Positions 1-11,684 of a stretch of 64,000 nt of DNA are shown here, piece by piece. Both the position numbers and the translations under genes were made by a program. Position 1 is the stretch's first letter. Each line of letters begins with the position of its first letter. The stretch lies in the NCBI RefSeq assembly GCF_041146795.1, contig NC_135173.1:68860251-68924250 (forward strand). The letters are read 5' to 3'. This stretch comes from Maylandia zebra. Its lineage: Eukaryota; Chordata; Actinopteri; Cichliformes; Cichlidae. The notes below the pieces were generated by a model that saw only the letters and a list, made by a program, of their open reading frames with translations, was not told the DNA's origin and did no database searches.

Positions 1-370
1 TCTGTGTGTGTGTGTCTGTGTGTGTGTGTTTCTGTGTGTGTGTGTGTCTGTGTGTGTGTCTGTGTGTGTGTGTTTCTGTGTGTGTGTGTGTCTGTGTGTG
101 TGTCTGTATGTGTGTGTTTCTGTGTGTGTGTGTGTCTGTGTGTGTGTCTGTATGTGTGTGTTTCTGTGTGTGTGTGTGTGTGTGTGTGTCTGTGTGTGTG
201 TTTCTGTGTGTGTGTGTCTGTGTGTGTGTGTTTCTGTGTGTGTGTCTGTGTGTGTGTGTGTCTGTGTGTGTGTTTCTGTGTGTGTGTTTCTGTCTGTGTG
301 TGTGTGTCTGTGTGTCTGTGTATGTGTGTGTCTGTGTGTGTATGTGTGTGTCTGTGTGTGTGTGTCTGCT
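1..370. repeat. TG-rich microsatellite with TC interruptions
   Basis: Near-pure TGTGTG runs are broken by TC, TTTC and TATG variants. All three forward frames stay open because the repeat holds no stop codon, so the Cys/Val-rich open frames here are not genes. The tract is cut by the left edge of the window. Confidence 0.97.
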
Positions 371-2133
371 GGGTGCTGAAGGGTTAAAGGGCATTTCCTG
401 TGCTGTTATCTTAAGCAGGATCTATTAGCTGCTCTCACATGTGCAGAGAGGTGGAGGTGTGATCACACCTCCATCACTTCCTGTTGTGGTGCATTGGTGC
501 ACTCTGACTGACTGCTGCAGCCTCTCAGGTTCTCATGTTCTTGTGACAGAGGGAAGAAACCACAGAGGGAAACTCCGCCTCCAAACAGACCAGCAGCTTC
601 ATCGGGATCAGCGGGAGTAACGCAGGCCGAGCGGCCGCGGCGTGTTCCCAATAATCTGTCAGTCCCGGTCACAGCGTGAGGCAGCGGCACAGAGGCGAGC
701 TGCTGGCTGCAGAATGACGATGCCGACCACAAACCACAGCCCTCTGCTTGTTTGCCCCTGCGTTTCCTTTCTCAGGCTCAGTCCTGCGCTCAGCGCGCAT
801 CACAAACACGCTGCAGAGCCACCATCTTGCAGCTGTCCCACGCTCCCGAGGCTGGCAAACGTTTTCCAGAGTGAGACAAAGTCCCAGGTAGCTGCACTGC
901 TATATTACAGCGTCAGCTCTGCTGCGTTTCCGTTGGATGGTCGCCGCTGCGATGGTCCGAGGCAGCTCCTCTAGGAGGAGCGCTCCTAGCTTCGGCGATA
1001 GCTTCTTCTCTGTTTACTCCGCCTTCAGTCGTGCTCCGTCACTCGCGCTGTAACGATGCCCGCTGACGCCGCGGTTCCCTCAAAGAAGTAGCGTTTAAAC
1101 GAGCCTCCGATACACCTTCACCTGGCTGCTGCTCAGCCTGCTCTCTCTGCTGACAGGTGCGCTTTGGCATTGCGTCAGGTACGAGCGTCTGTGGTCACAT
1201 GATGACCAGAGTTCATTCAGAACCTAAACCTGGTTTTAACTGATGCTTCTGTCCAGCTATCCTCACACAACAGTTCGTGACCTCTCACCTCTGTCCTCCT
1301 TCTGCTCCTGGCCTCCCGCCTCTTGGTCATCAGCTGCTGCACCCTGCTTTACTTCCTGGACCTCTGGCTGGTCCTGAGGTGGATCTGGATCATGTTCCTC
1401 CTGCTCGTCGTCCTCTAGAAGGTGACCTAGGTCTGTGCTCCAGCAGAGAGCTGCTTCATCGGGACTCTGATGGACTCTCGAGTTCTCGGCTGGAGGTTCT
1501 GTCATGGAGGGACAAGGCTCCTGAGGCGGCTGCATCGTGTTTGTAGTTTTACCTGAAAGAAGATGTGAAACACTTTATCACACTTTCTGAGCAGCACATG
1601 TTTCTTAAACAGAACCAGCTCACAGCACGCAGTCTTGGCTTCTGATGCCGTTTCCAATCACGCCCAAGATCCTGATCAGATCTGATCAAATGCACGTGTC
1701 TGCATGTTTTACCTGTTTGACTGACAGCTCATGGAGAGCGTTTCACATACAAACATCATGTGTCTGATATTTGTCTGCCTCTCATTTGCTACATGGTGAC
1801 ATTCACACGTCACAGATGGACGTCGTCCTCGTGCTGTGTATTTTCTGTTGTTTGAGAATGTTTTGCTGGTTTTATGCTGATGTGATCAGAGAAATGATAT
1901 GAAATCATTCGTCCAACAGAGGCTCCAGCAGACAGCGAGGGAAGATCTCCAAGATCTGCATAAATTTGACCTTTCTTGGCTTTTCCAACCAAGACTAGAA
2001 GTCCAGAGACGAGGGTCAGCTGCAGGTTCTTAAACATGTCGCTGAGTAACATCAGCGTGCTATGAACCTCAGGCAAATTCAGAGGGGAAGCGTGGACCAG
2101 GGGAAGTCTACGAGGCCGAGAAAAAGAAGAGGG
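371..2133. other. Gene-poor flank between two repeats
   Basis: Mixed-composition DNA with several short open frames that lack family features. The only part resembling an exon is on the minus strand at 1,289-1,552 and is listed separately. Nothing else was recognised. Confidence 0.5.
1289..1552 (-). CDS. Possible internal exon of an unidentified acidic protein
   Basis: On the minus strand a pyrimidine-rich acceptor (ending TTCTTTCAG) precedes an open stretch of 264 nt that ends at a donor reading AG|GTGAGA. The exon would be symmetrical (enters and leaves in phase 1), so it could be skipped without frame loss. The encoded segment is rich in Glu, Asp, Gln and Pro (for example LLEDDEQEEHDPDPP) and has no recognisable domain. 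No partner exons were found nearby; the rest of such a gene would have to lie outside or in the repeats. It may equally be a chance open frame in GC-rich sequence. Confidence 0.25.
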
Positions 2134-5100
2134 GCCTGTCCTCTCACACCTGTCCCCACTCACACCTGTCCCCTAACCCTGTCCCCCCTCACACCTGTCC
2201 CCTCACACCTGTCCCCTCTCTCAGCTTTCCCCCTCACACCTGTCCCCTAACCCTGTCCCCCCTCACACCTGTCCCCTCACACCTGTCCCCCCTTCACACC
2301 TGTCCTCTCTCACACCTGTCCTCACACCTGTCCTCTCTCACACCTGTTCTCTTTCACACCTGTCTGCCCTCACACGTGTCCTCTCACACCTGTCCCGACT
2401 CAGCTCTGTCCTCTCTCACACCTGTTCTCTTTCACACCTGTCCTCTCACACCTGTTCTCTTTCACACCTGTCCCCTCACACCTGTTCTCTTTCACACCTG
2501 TCCCCACTCACACCTGTCCTCTCACACATGTCCCCCCTCACACATGTCCCCTCTAAGACCTGTCCCCCCTCTCACACCTGTCCCCTCTCACACCTGTTCT
2601 CTTTCACACCTGTCCCCACTCACACCTGTCCTCTCACACATGTCCCCCCTCCCACATGTCCCCTCTAAGACCTGTCCCCCCTCTCACACCTGTCCTCTCA
2701 CACCTGTCCTCTCACACATGTCCCCTCTAAGACCTGTCCCCTCTCACACCTGTCCCCTCTCACACCTGTCCTCTCACACCTGTACCCCCTCACACCTGTT
2801 CTCTCTCACACCTGTCCTCTCACACATGTCCCCTCTAAGACCTGTCCCCCCTCACACCTGTCCCCTCTCACACCTGTCCTCTCACACCTGTTCTCTCTCA
2901 CACCTGTCCTCTCACACCTGTCCTCTCACACCTGTCTCCTCACACCTGTCCTCTCACACATGTCCCCCCTCGCACATGTCCCCTCTAAGACCTGTGCCCC
3001 CTGACACCTGTCCTCCCTCACACCTGTCCCCCCTCACACCTGTCCTCTCACACCTGTTCTCTCTCACACTGACCTCTCACACCTGTCCCCCCTCACACCT
3101 GTCCTCCCACACCTGTCCCCTCACACCTGTCCTCTCTCACAGCTGTCCTCTCACACCTGTCCCCCCTCAGACCTGTCCCCCCTTCACACCTGTCCTCTCA
3201 CACCTGTTCTCTCTCAAACCTGTCCTCTCACACATGTCCCCCCTCACACATGTCCCCTCTAAGACCTGTCCCCTCTCACACCTGTCCCCTCTCACACCTG
3301 TCCCCTCACACCTGTCCCCTCACACCTGTACCCCCTCACACCTGTTCTCTCACACCTGTTCTCTCTCAAACCTGTCCTCTAACACCTGTCCTCTCACACC
3401 TGTCCCCTCACACCTGTTCTCTCTCACACCTCTCCTCTCACACATGTCCCCTCTAAGACCTGTCCCCCCTCACACCTGTCCACTCTCGCACCTGTCCTCT
3501 CACACCTGTCCCCCCTCACACCTGTCCCCCCTGACTCCTGTCCCCTCTCACACCTGTCCTCTCACACCTGTCCCCCCTCACACCTGTCCCCCCTCACACC
3601 TGTCCTCTCACACCTGTTCTCTCTTACACTGACCTTTCACACCTGTCCCCCCTCACACCTGTCCCCTCACACCTGTCCTCTCACACCTGTCCTCTCACAC
3701 CTGTCCCCTCTCACACCTGTCCCCTCACACCTGTACCCCCTCACACCTGTTCTCTCACACCTGTTCTCTCTCACACCTGTCCTCTAACACCTGTCCTCTC
3801 ACACCTGTCCCCTCACACCTGTTCTCTCTCACACCTGTCCTCTCACACCTGTCCCCCTTACACATGTCCCCTCTAAGACCTGTCCCCTCACACCTGTTCT
3901 CTTTCACACCTGTCCCCTCACACCTGTTCTCTCTCACACCTGTCCACTCACACATGTACCCCCTCACACATGTCCTCTCACACCTGTCTCCTCACTCCTG
4001 TCCTCTCACACATGTCCCCCCTGACACCTGTCCCCTCTCACACCTGTCCTCTCACACCTGTCCCCTCTCACACCTGTCCTCTCACACCTGTCCCCCCTCA
4101 CACCTGTCCTCCCTCACACCTGTCCCCCCTCACACCTGTCCTCTCACACCTGTTCTCTCTTACACTGACCTCTCACACCTGTCCCCCCTCACACCTGTCC
4201 TCTCACACCTGTCCCCTCACACCTGTCCTCTCTCACACCTGTCCTCTCACACCTGTGCCCTCTCACACCTGTCCACTCACACATGTCCCCCCTCACACAT
4301 GTCCTCTCACACCTGTCTCCTCACTCCTGTCCTCTCACACATGTCCCCCCTCACACCTGTCCTCTCACACCTGTCCCCACTCAGCTCTGTCCTCTCTCAC
4401 ACCTGTTCTCTTTCACACCTGTCCTCTCACACATGTCCCCTCTAAGACCTGTCCCCCCTGACACCTGTCCCCTCTCACACCTGTCCTCTCACACCTGTCC
4501 CCCCTCACACCTGTCCTCTCACACCTGTCCCCACTCAGCTCTGTCCTCTCTCACACCTGTTCTCTTTCACACCTGTCCTCTCACACCTGTTCTCTCTTAC
4601 ACTGACCTCTCACACCTGTCCCCCTCACACCTGTCCTCTCACACCTGTCCCCTCACACCTGTCCTCTCTCACACCTGTCCTCTCACACCTGTCTCCTCAC
4701 TCCTGTCCTCTCACACATGTCCCCCCTCACACCTGTCCTCTCACACCTGTCCCCACTCAGCTCTGTCCTCTCTCACACCTGTTCTCTTTCACACCTGTCC
4801 TCTCACACCTGTCCCCCCTCACACATGTCCCCTCTAAGACCTGTCCCCCCTGACACCTGTCCCCTCTCACACCTGTCCTCTCACACCTGTCCCCCCTCAC
4901 ACATGTCCCCTCTAAGACCTGTCCCCCCTGACACCTGTCCCCTCTCACACCTGTCCCCACTCACACCTGTCCCCTCTCACACCTGTCCTCTCACACCTGT
5001 CCCCCCTCACACCTGTCCTCCCTCACACCTGTCGCCCCTCACACCTGTCCTCTCACACCTGTTCTCTCTTACACTGACCTCTCACACCTGTCCCCCCTCA

Positions 5101-8100
5101 CACCTGTCCTCTCACACCTGTCCCCTCACACCTGTCCTCTCTCACAGCTGTCCTCTCACACCTGTCCCCCCTCAGACCTGTCCCCCCTTCACACCTGTCC
5201 TCTCACACCTGTTCTCTCTCACACCTGTCCTCTCACACCTGTCCCCTCTCACACCTGTCCCCTCACACCTGTACCCCCTCACACCTGTTCTCTCACACCT
5301 GTTCTCTCTCACACCTGTCCTCTAACACCTGTCCTCTCACACCTGTCCTCTCACACCTGTTCCCCCTCACACCTGTCCCCTCACACCTGTACCCCTCACA
5401 CCTGTTCTCTCTCACACCTGTCCTCTCACACCTGTTCTCTCTCACACCTGTCCTCTCACACCTGTCCCCCTTACACATGTCCCCTCTAAGACCTGTCCCC
5501 CCTCACACCTGTTCTCTCTCACACCTGTCCTCTAACACCTGTCCTCTCACAACTGTCCTCTCACACCTGTTCCCCCTCACACCTGTCCCCTCACACCTGT
5601 CCCCCCTCACACCTGTCCTCTCACACATGTCCCCTCTCACACCTGTCCCCCCTCACACTGACCTCTCACACCTGTCCCCCCTCACACCTGTCCTCTCAAA
5701 CCTGTCCCCTCACACCTGTCCTCTCTCACACCTGTCCCCTCTCTCACCTTTCCCCCTCACACCTGTCCCCTCACACCTGTCCCCACTCACACCGTTCCTC
5801 TCACACCTGTACCCTCTCAGACCTTTCCCCCCTCACACCTGTCCCCTCTCAGACCTGTCCCCTCTCACACCTGTTCTTTTTCAAACCTGTCCCCTCTCAC
5901 ACGTGTTCTCTCTCACACCTGTCCTCTCACACCTGTCCTCTCTCACACAGGTTCTCTCTCACGCCTGTCCTCTCACACCTGTTCCCTATCAGACCTGCCC
6001 TTCTCACATCTATCCTCTCAGACCTGTCCCCCATCACACCTGTCCTCTCACACCTGTTCTCTTTCACACCTGTCCCCTCTCACACCTGTCCCCTCACACC
6101 TTTTCTATTTCACACCTGTGCCCCCTCACACCTGTCCCCCCTCGCGCGTGTCCCCCCTCGCGCGTGTCCCCCCTCACACCTGTCCCCCCTCACACATGTC
6201 CTCTCTCACACCTGTCCCCTCACACCTGTTCTCTTTCACACCTGTCTCCCCTCACCCCTTTCCTCTCACACCTGTCCCCACTCACACCTGTCCTCTCTCA
6301 CACCTGTACCTTCACACCTGTCCTCCCTCACACCTGTTCTCTCTCACACCTGTTCTCTTTCACACCTGTCTCTCCTCACACCTGTCCTCTCTCACACCTG
6401 TCCCCTCACACCTGTCCTCCCTCACACCTGTCCTCTCTCACACCTGTTCTCTTTCACACCTGTGTCTCCTCACACCTGTCCTCTCACACCTGTCCCCACT
6501 CACACCGTCCCCTAACCCTGTCCCCACTCACACCTGTCCTCTCTCACACCTGTTCTCTTTCACACCTGTTTCCCCTCACACCTGTCCTCTCACACCTGTC
6601 CCCACTCAGCTCTGTCCTCTCTCACACCTGTTCTCTTTCACACCTGTCCTCTCACATCTGTCCCCCGTCACACCTATCCCCTCACACCTGTTCTCTTTCA
6701 CACCTGTCCCCACTCACACCTGTCCCCACTCACACCTGTTCTCTCTCACACCTGTCCTCTAACACCTGTCCTCTCACACCTGTCCCCTCACACCTGTTCC
6801 CCCTCACACCTGTCCCCTCACACCTGTCCCCCCTCACACCTGTCCTCTAACACCTGTCCTCTCACACCTGTCCTCTCACACCTGTTCCCCCTCACACCTG
6901 TCCCCTCACACCTGTCCCCCCTCACACCTGTCCTCTCACACATGTCCCCTCTTCACACCTGTCCCCCCTCACACTGACCTCTCACACCTGTCCCCCCTCA
7001 CACCTGTCCTCTCACACCTGTCCCCTCACACCTGTCCTCTCTCACACCTGTCCCCTCTCTCACCTTTCCCCCTCACACCTGTCCCCTCACACCTGTCCCC
7101 ACTCACACCGTTCCTCTCACACCTGTACCCTCTCAGACCTTTCCCCCCTCACACCTGTCCCCTCTCAGACCTGTCCCCTCTCACACCTGTTCTTTTTCAA
7201 ACCTGTCCCCTCTCACACGTGTTCTCTCTCACACCTGTCCTCTCTCACACAGGTTCTCTCTCACACCTGTCCTCTCACACCTGTTCCCTATCAGACCTGC
7301 CCTTCTCACATCTATCCTCTCAGACCTGTCCTCTCTCACACCTGTCCTCTCTCACACCTGTTCTCTCTCACACCTGTTCTCTCTCACACCTGTTCTCTTT
7401 CACACCTGTTCTCTTTCACACCTGTCCTCTCTCACACCTGTCCCCTCACACCTGTTCTCTTTCACACCTGTCTCCCCTCACCCCTTTCCTCTCACACCTG
7501 TCCCCACTCACACCTGTCCTCTCTCACACCTGTACCTTCACACCTGTCCTCCCTCACACCTGTTCTCTCTCACACCTGTCCTCTCTCACACCTGTCCTCT
7601 CTCACACCTGTTCTCTCTCACACCTGTTCTCTCTCACACCTGTTCTCTTTCACACCTGTGTCTCCTCACACCTGTCCCCTCACACCTGTCCTCCCTCACA
7701 CCTGTCCTCTCTCACACCTGTCCCCACTCACACCGTCCCCTAACCCTGTCCCCACTCACACCTGTCCTCTCTCACACCTGTTCTCTTTCACACCTGTGTC
7801 TCCTCACACCTGTCCTCTCACACCTGTCCCCACTCACACCGTCCCCTAACCCTGTCCCCACTCACACCTGTCCTCTCTCACACCTGTCCTCTCTCACACC
7901 TGTTCTCTTTCACACCTGTTTCCCCTCACACCTGTCCTCTCACACCTGTCCCCACTCAGCTCTGTCCTCTCTCACACCTGTTCTCTTTCACACCTGTCCT
8001 CTCACACCTATCCCCTCACACCTGTTCTCTTTCACACCTGTCCCCACTCACACCTGTCCTCTCTCACACCTGTACCCTCACACCTGTCCTCCCTCACACC

Positions 8101-8209
8101 TGTCCTCTCTCACACCTGTCCCCTCACTCCTGTTCTCTTTCACACCTGTCCTCCCTCACACCTGTCCTCTGTCACACCTGTCCCCCCTCATACCTGTCCC
8201 CTCACACCT
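2134..8209. repeat. 6 kb minisatellite, unit about 11-16 bp, core CTCACACCTGTCC
   Basis: Several hundred imperfect copies of (C)CTCACACCTGTCC or CTCTCACACCTGT. Variants include CACATGTCC, AAGACCTGTCC, CACTGACC and CCCTAACCCTGTCCCC. Blocks of many units recur, for example the segment near 5,740-6,000 recurs near 7,050-7,330, showing large secondary duplications. Each core contains the E-box CACCTG and overlaps TCACACCT, a T-box half site. The Ser/Pro/Thr/Cys/His open frames across it follow from stop-free repeat units and are not proteins. Confidence 0.97.
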
Positions 8210-9173
8210 GGTTTGTAGAGGTTTTCTGTAATGCAAACAGCTTCGGTCTGAGCCCGGATATCCAGCACATCGTCAGACAGCCGTGAGAGGATCAGACCTG
8301 AGTGCAGACTGATTTCCTGCCGATGGACTTGCCGCTGCACTCTTAAATTCTGCCTCTCATCTGATTACAGTGCTCATTGATCAGCGTGTAAACAACCATT
8401 GAATGAGGATGTGCACCGGTTTGATGTGACCGTCTCCTCTCTGAAGCACTGCATGCTGAAATCTCATGGGTGCTAATTATGTGTGCACACAGATTACAAG
8501 GATTGCATTTCATACTTGAATAATAACTATTAAAAACGAGTGTTTTCCAATTAATTAAACACACAGTCTTTAAGTAACCTCTGGACATCTGCCCTGCGGG
8601 CTGAGCTCATTCGGGAGCTGCTGGAGGAAACAAACGAGCGCTCCTTTCATGTGAAAATCTTCACAAAAGAGTCGTGCCACTGAGAATACGGGGGAAACGC
8701 CGCCGCCACACTTCCCTCAGTGTTCGACTTTGTTCGTGCAAATTGTGAACATAACTTTTTGATATGATAAAACAGCAGAACAGTGTCATTCCAGGGGCGG
8801 GCCTGCTGGGGGGCTCGCCGTGGAGATGATGAAAGAGCTTTTCCGAGTCATTACTCCATCCAGCAGGAAGCCCTCGGTGGGCTCGCCCTCCTGAGCATCA
8901 TCAGCACCCGAGGAGGAGGCGGAGGAGGAGAGGCGCGCACCTCAGCCGGTGCAGAGGGCTTTAATGAAAGATGCTTAAAAAAGCATGAAAACGTCTCTGT
9001 TAAACTGCTTAGCCTCTGCAGAGGATCAGCCGACTCGCATTGTTTCCCCCTCAGTGCAGCCGGAGAGAGGCTGCTCACTTTACCCAGGATTCACTGCAGC
9101 AAATCAATATTCGTAGTAGTAACTATTGTTTACATCTCAAAGTATGATTTCCAAACAGGATGACGTTTGTGAG
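8210..9173. other. Non-coding flank upstream of irx5, possible conserved element
   Basis: No gene seen. The stretch 8,340-8,580 is complex AT-rich sequence with several homeodomain-type TAAT/ATTA cores and GATTACA-like words, and has no repeat signature. It is a reasonable place to look for an irx-associated enhancer, but conservation cannot be judged from one sequence. Confidence 0.3.
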
Positions 9174-9872
<699 letters not shown>

Positions 9873-11684
9873 TTAATGCACCGAACTCGGCTTCCTCGCT
9901 GCGCTCCTACCTGCAAACGTGGAAATTCCTGCAGCCTCGTTCTGAAAATCCGTGGACGTGGCCATTAGAGATGGACTTCAGCTGGTTTCACCGAAAAGCA
10001 GCGACCGGACTTCCACTGACGCGGGAAGTATTCTCCTTGCTGGCACTCTGCTAATTATAGTCCCCACTAATCAGATTAGGCGGAGGCGGTGTGGGCTTAG
10101 ATCCTCAAAGTTCACTGAGCTGCTCTCAGGACACTCAGCATCAGCCACAGCTGTCCACGCTCTCCCACACGCACACCAATCAGTCCGCAGATTGATCGCC
10201 ACCAAGTTCATAATTCAACACTGTTCAGCAGAGAACGCCAAAATACGCGAGAGCGGGACGGCCTGGTTTGATGTTTCACCGGATTGTACTGCCTGTCACG
10301 GCATCTGTCCTGCTCACACTGTCACCTGTTACGCATCAGTGGAATCCCGAACACCTGAAGTGACATCACGTCCTGAACGCTTCTTAAGTCACACAATTAG
10401 AACTGATGACATTTCCACAGGAAGTAATCAATTAAACTGAAAATGAATGAAGGAATGTAACTTTTACACTCAAACCCCGCCCCTCTGATGATTTTTCCTC
10501 TGTGTAGAAGTTAAAGTTGTTCCTACTGACCCCTGTGGCTGTTAATTGTGATGTAGCATCTGATACGTCATCTACTTACGTTTCAAAACCTCAGCATGAG
10601 CGTTTTTTTTTTAACCAGAGCTGTTGAACCGCACACTCATTGGCTAATGACCAGCTAATCACATGTTTTAGCCAATGAGCATAATCCTTCCTCCTGAAAC
10701 ACAGCAGGATAACCTCTCTTTGCTATAGTTTGTATGGAAGATGCCAACTTGTCTGCAAACACCTGCCAACTACTAAAAATGAAATTATAATCATTTGCCT
10801 TTAAAGCAAAAGTCGTTCAACTCTGAACTCTGAGGGTGAATTATTTCTATTTCCTGTTTGGAGCTCACATTTTCAAGTTTTAATCCCACTCAGCGAGCTC
10901 TTGTTGAGCGTTTGCAGACGTATCGTCGTCTTCAGTGCAAGCTACAAGTGAACGCAGCAACCTGCTAACAACCAAAGTGAATGCAGGTCGTATCACGTCC
11001 AATCCAATGTGTGCGTGACGTCACATGAGAAACCTCTGCAAAGCTACAGTCACTTTGAAACCACTGCTATCGCCATCTGGTGGCCGGCAGGTGTAATGCA
11101 GGTTTAAACCCTCTGAGCTCCGAACACACATCAACTCATGTTTGTGTCCTGCTGGGAGTTTATTTAAACCAAGAACCTAACCAAGCATTTTTATTGGCTA
11201 AACCTAAACCCAAAGTTTTTATTGGCTAAGTCAAACCAAAGGAGCTAAAGAGTGGAGTAATATTTGTTTGTCACGAATCATTTGGAATATTTCATAAACT
11301 ACATGTTGGTCCACGGCGCACTTTGATGACGTGTTTCGTGCACAAACAGTCAGAAACTCTGCAGGTGTGAGGAACGTGAAGCCTTATTATCCTGGTGCTT
11401 TTATTTTGTAGGGTCGCGTTAGTTCCACCTGCTCGCAGAGTGCGCGCGGGCTGAGGGGAGAGGAGAGAGCGAGCAGGAGGAGGTGTGAGCGTGCGGAGGT
11501 GGAGCTGAGCCTCCTCTCCGCTCAGTCTGTCTGCGGGTTCGGCGCAGATCGGGTGCGCAGAGCCGGAGCGGACAAAGTGCCGCCGCGAGCCTCCTGCGAT
11601 GCTCCTGGAACTCCCGCTCCTCTCCGCCCGGTTTTCCCTCCTCCGTCCCGCGCTCCGACGCGACTTCTCCCGCGCGTAAAAGTC
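9873..11684. other. irx5 upstream region
   Basis: No second gene seen. A 162-codon open frame at 9,952-10,440 has no family features and was rejected. From about 11,400 the sequence becomes GC- and CpG-rich up to the irx5 ATG, as expected for a promoter and 5' UTR. The same frame is open upstream of the chosen ATG (from 11,499), but the Iroquois N-terminal motif begins at 11,685. Confidence 0.5.

Noticed and set aside
2062..7849. Several Ser/Pro/Thr/Cys/His-rich open frames of up to 457 codons
   Set aside because: They are translations of the CACACCTGTCC minisatellite. There are no splice sites or non-repeat sequence in them.
2168..7860. CCCTAACCC telomere-like words
   Set aside because: Isolated variants inside the minisatellite, never in tandem TTAGGG order, so not an interstitial telomere.
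9952..10440. 162-codon open frame
   Set aside because: No recognisable domain or motif, no splice or promoter context, and a composition like the surrounding non-coding DNA.
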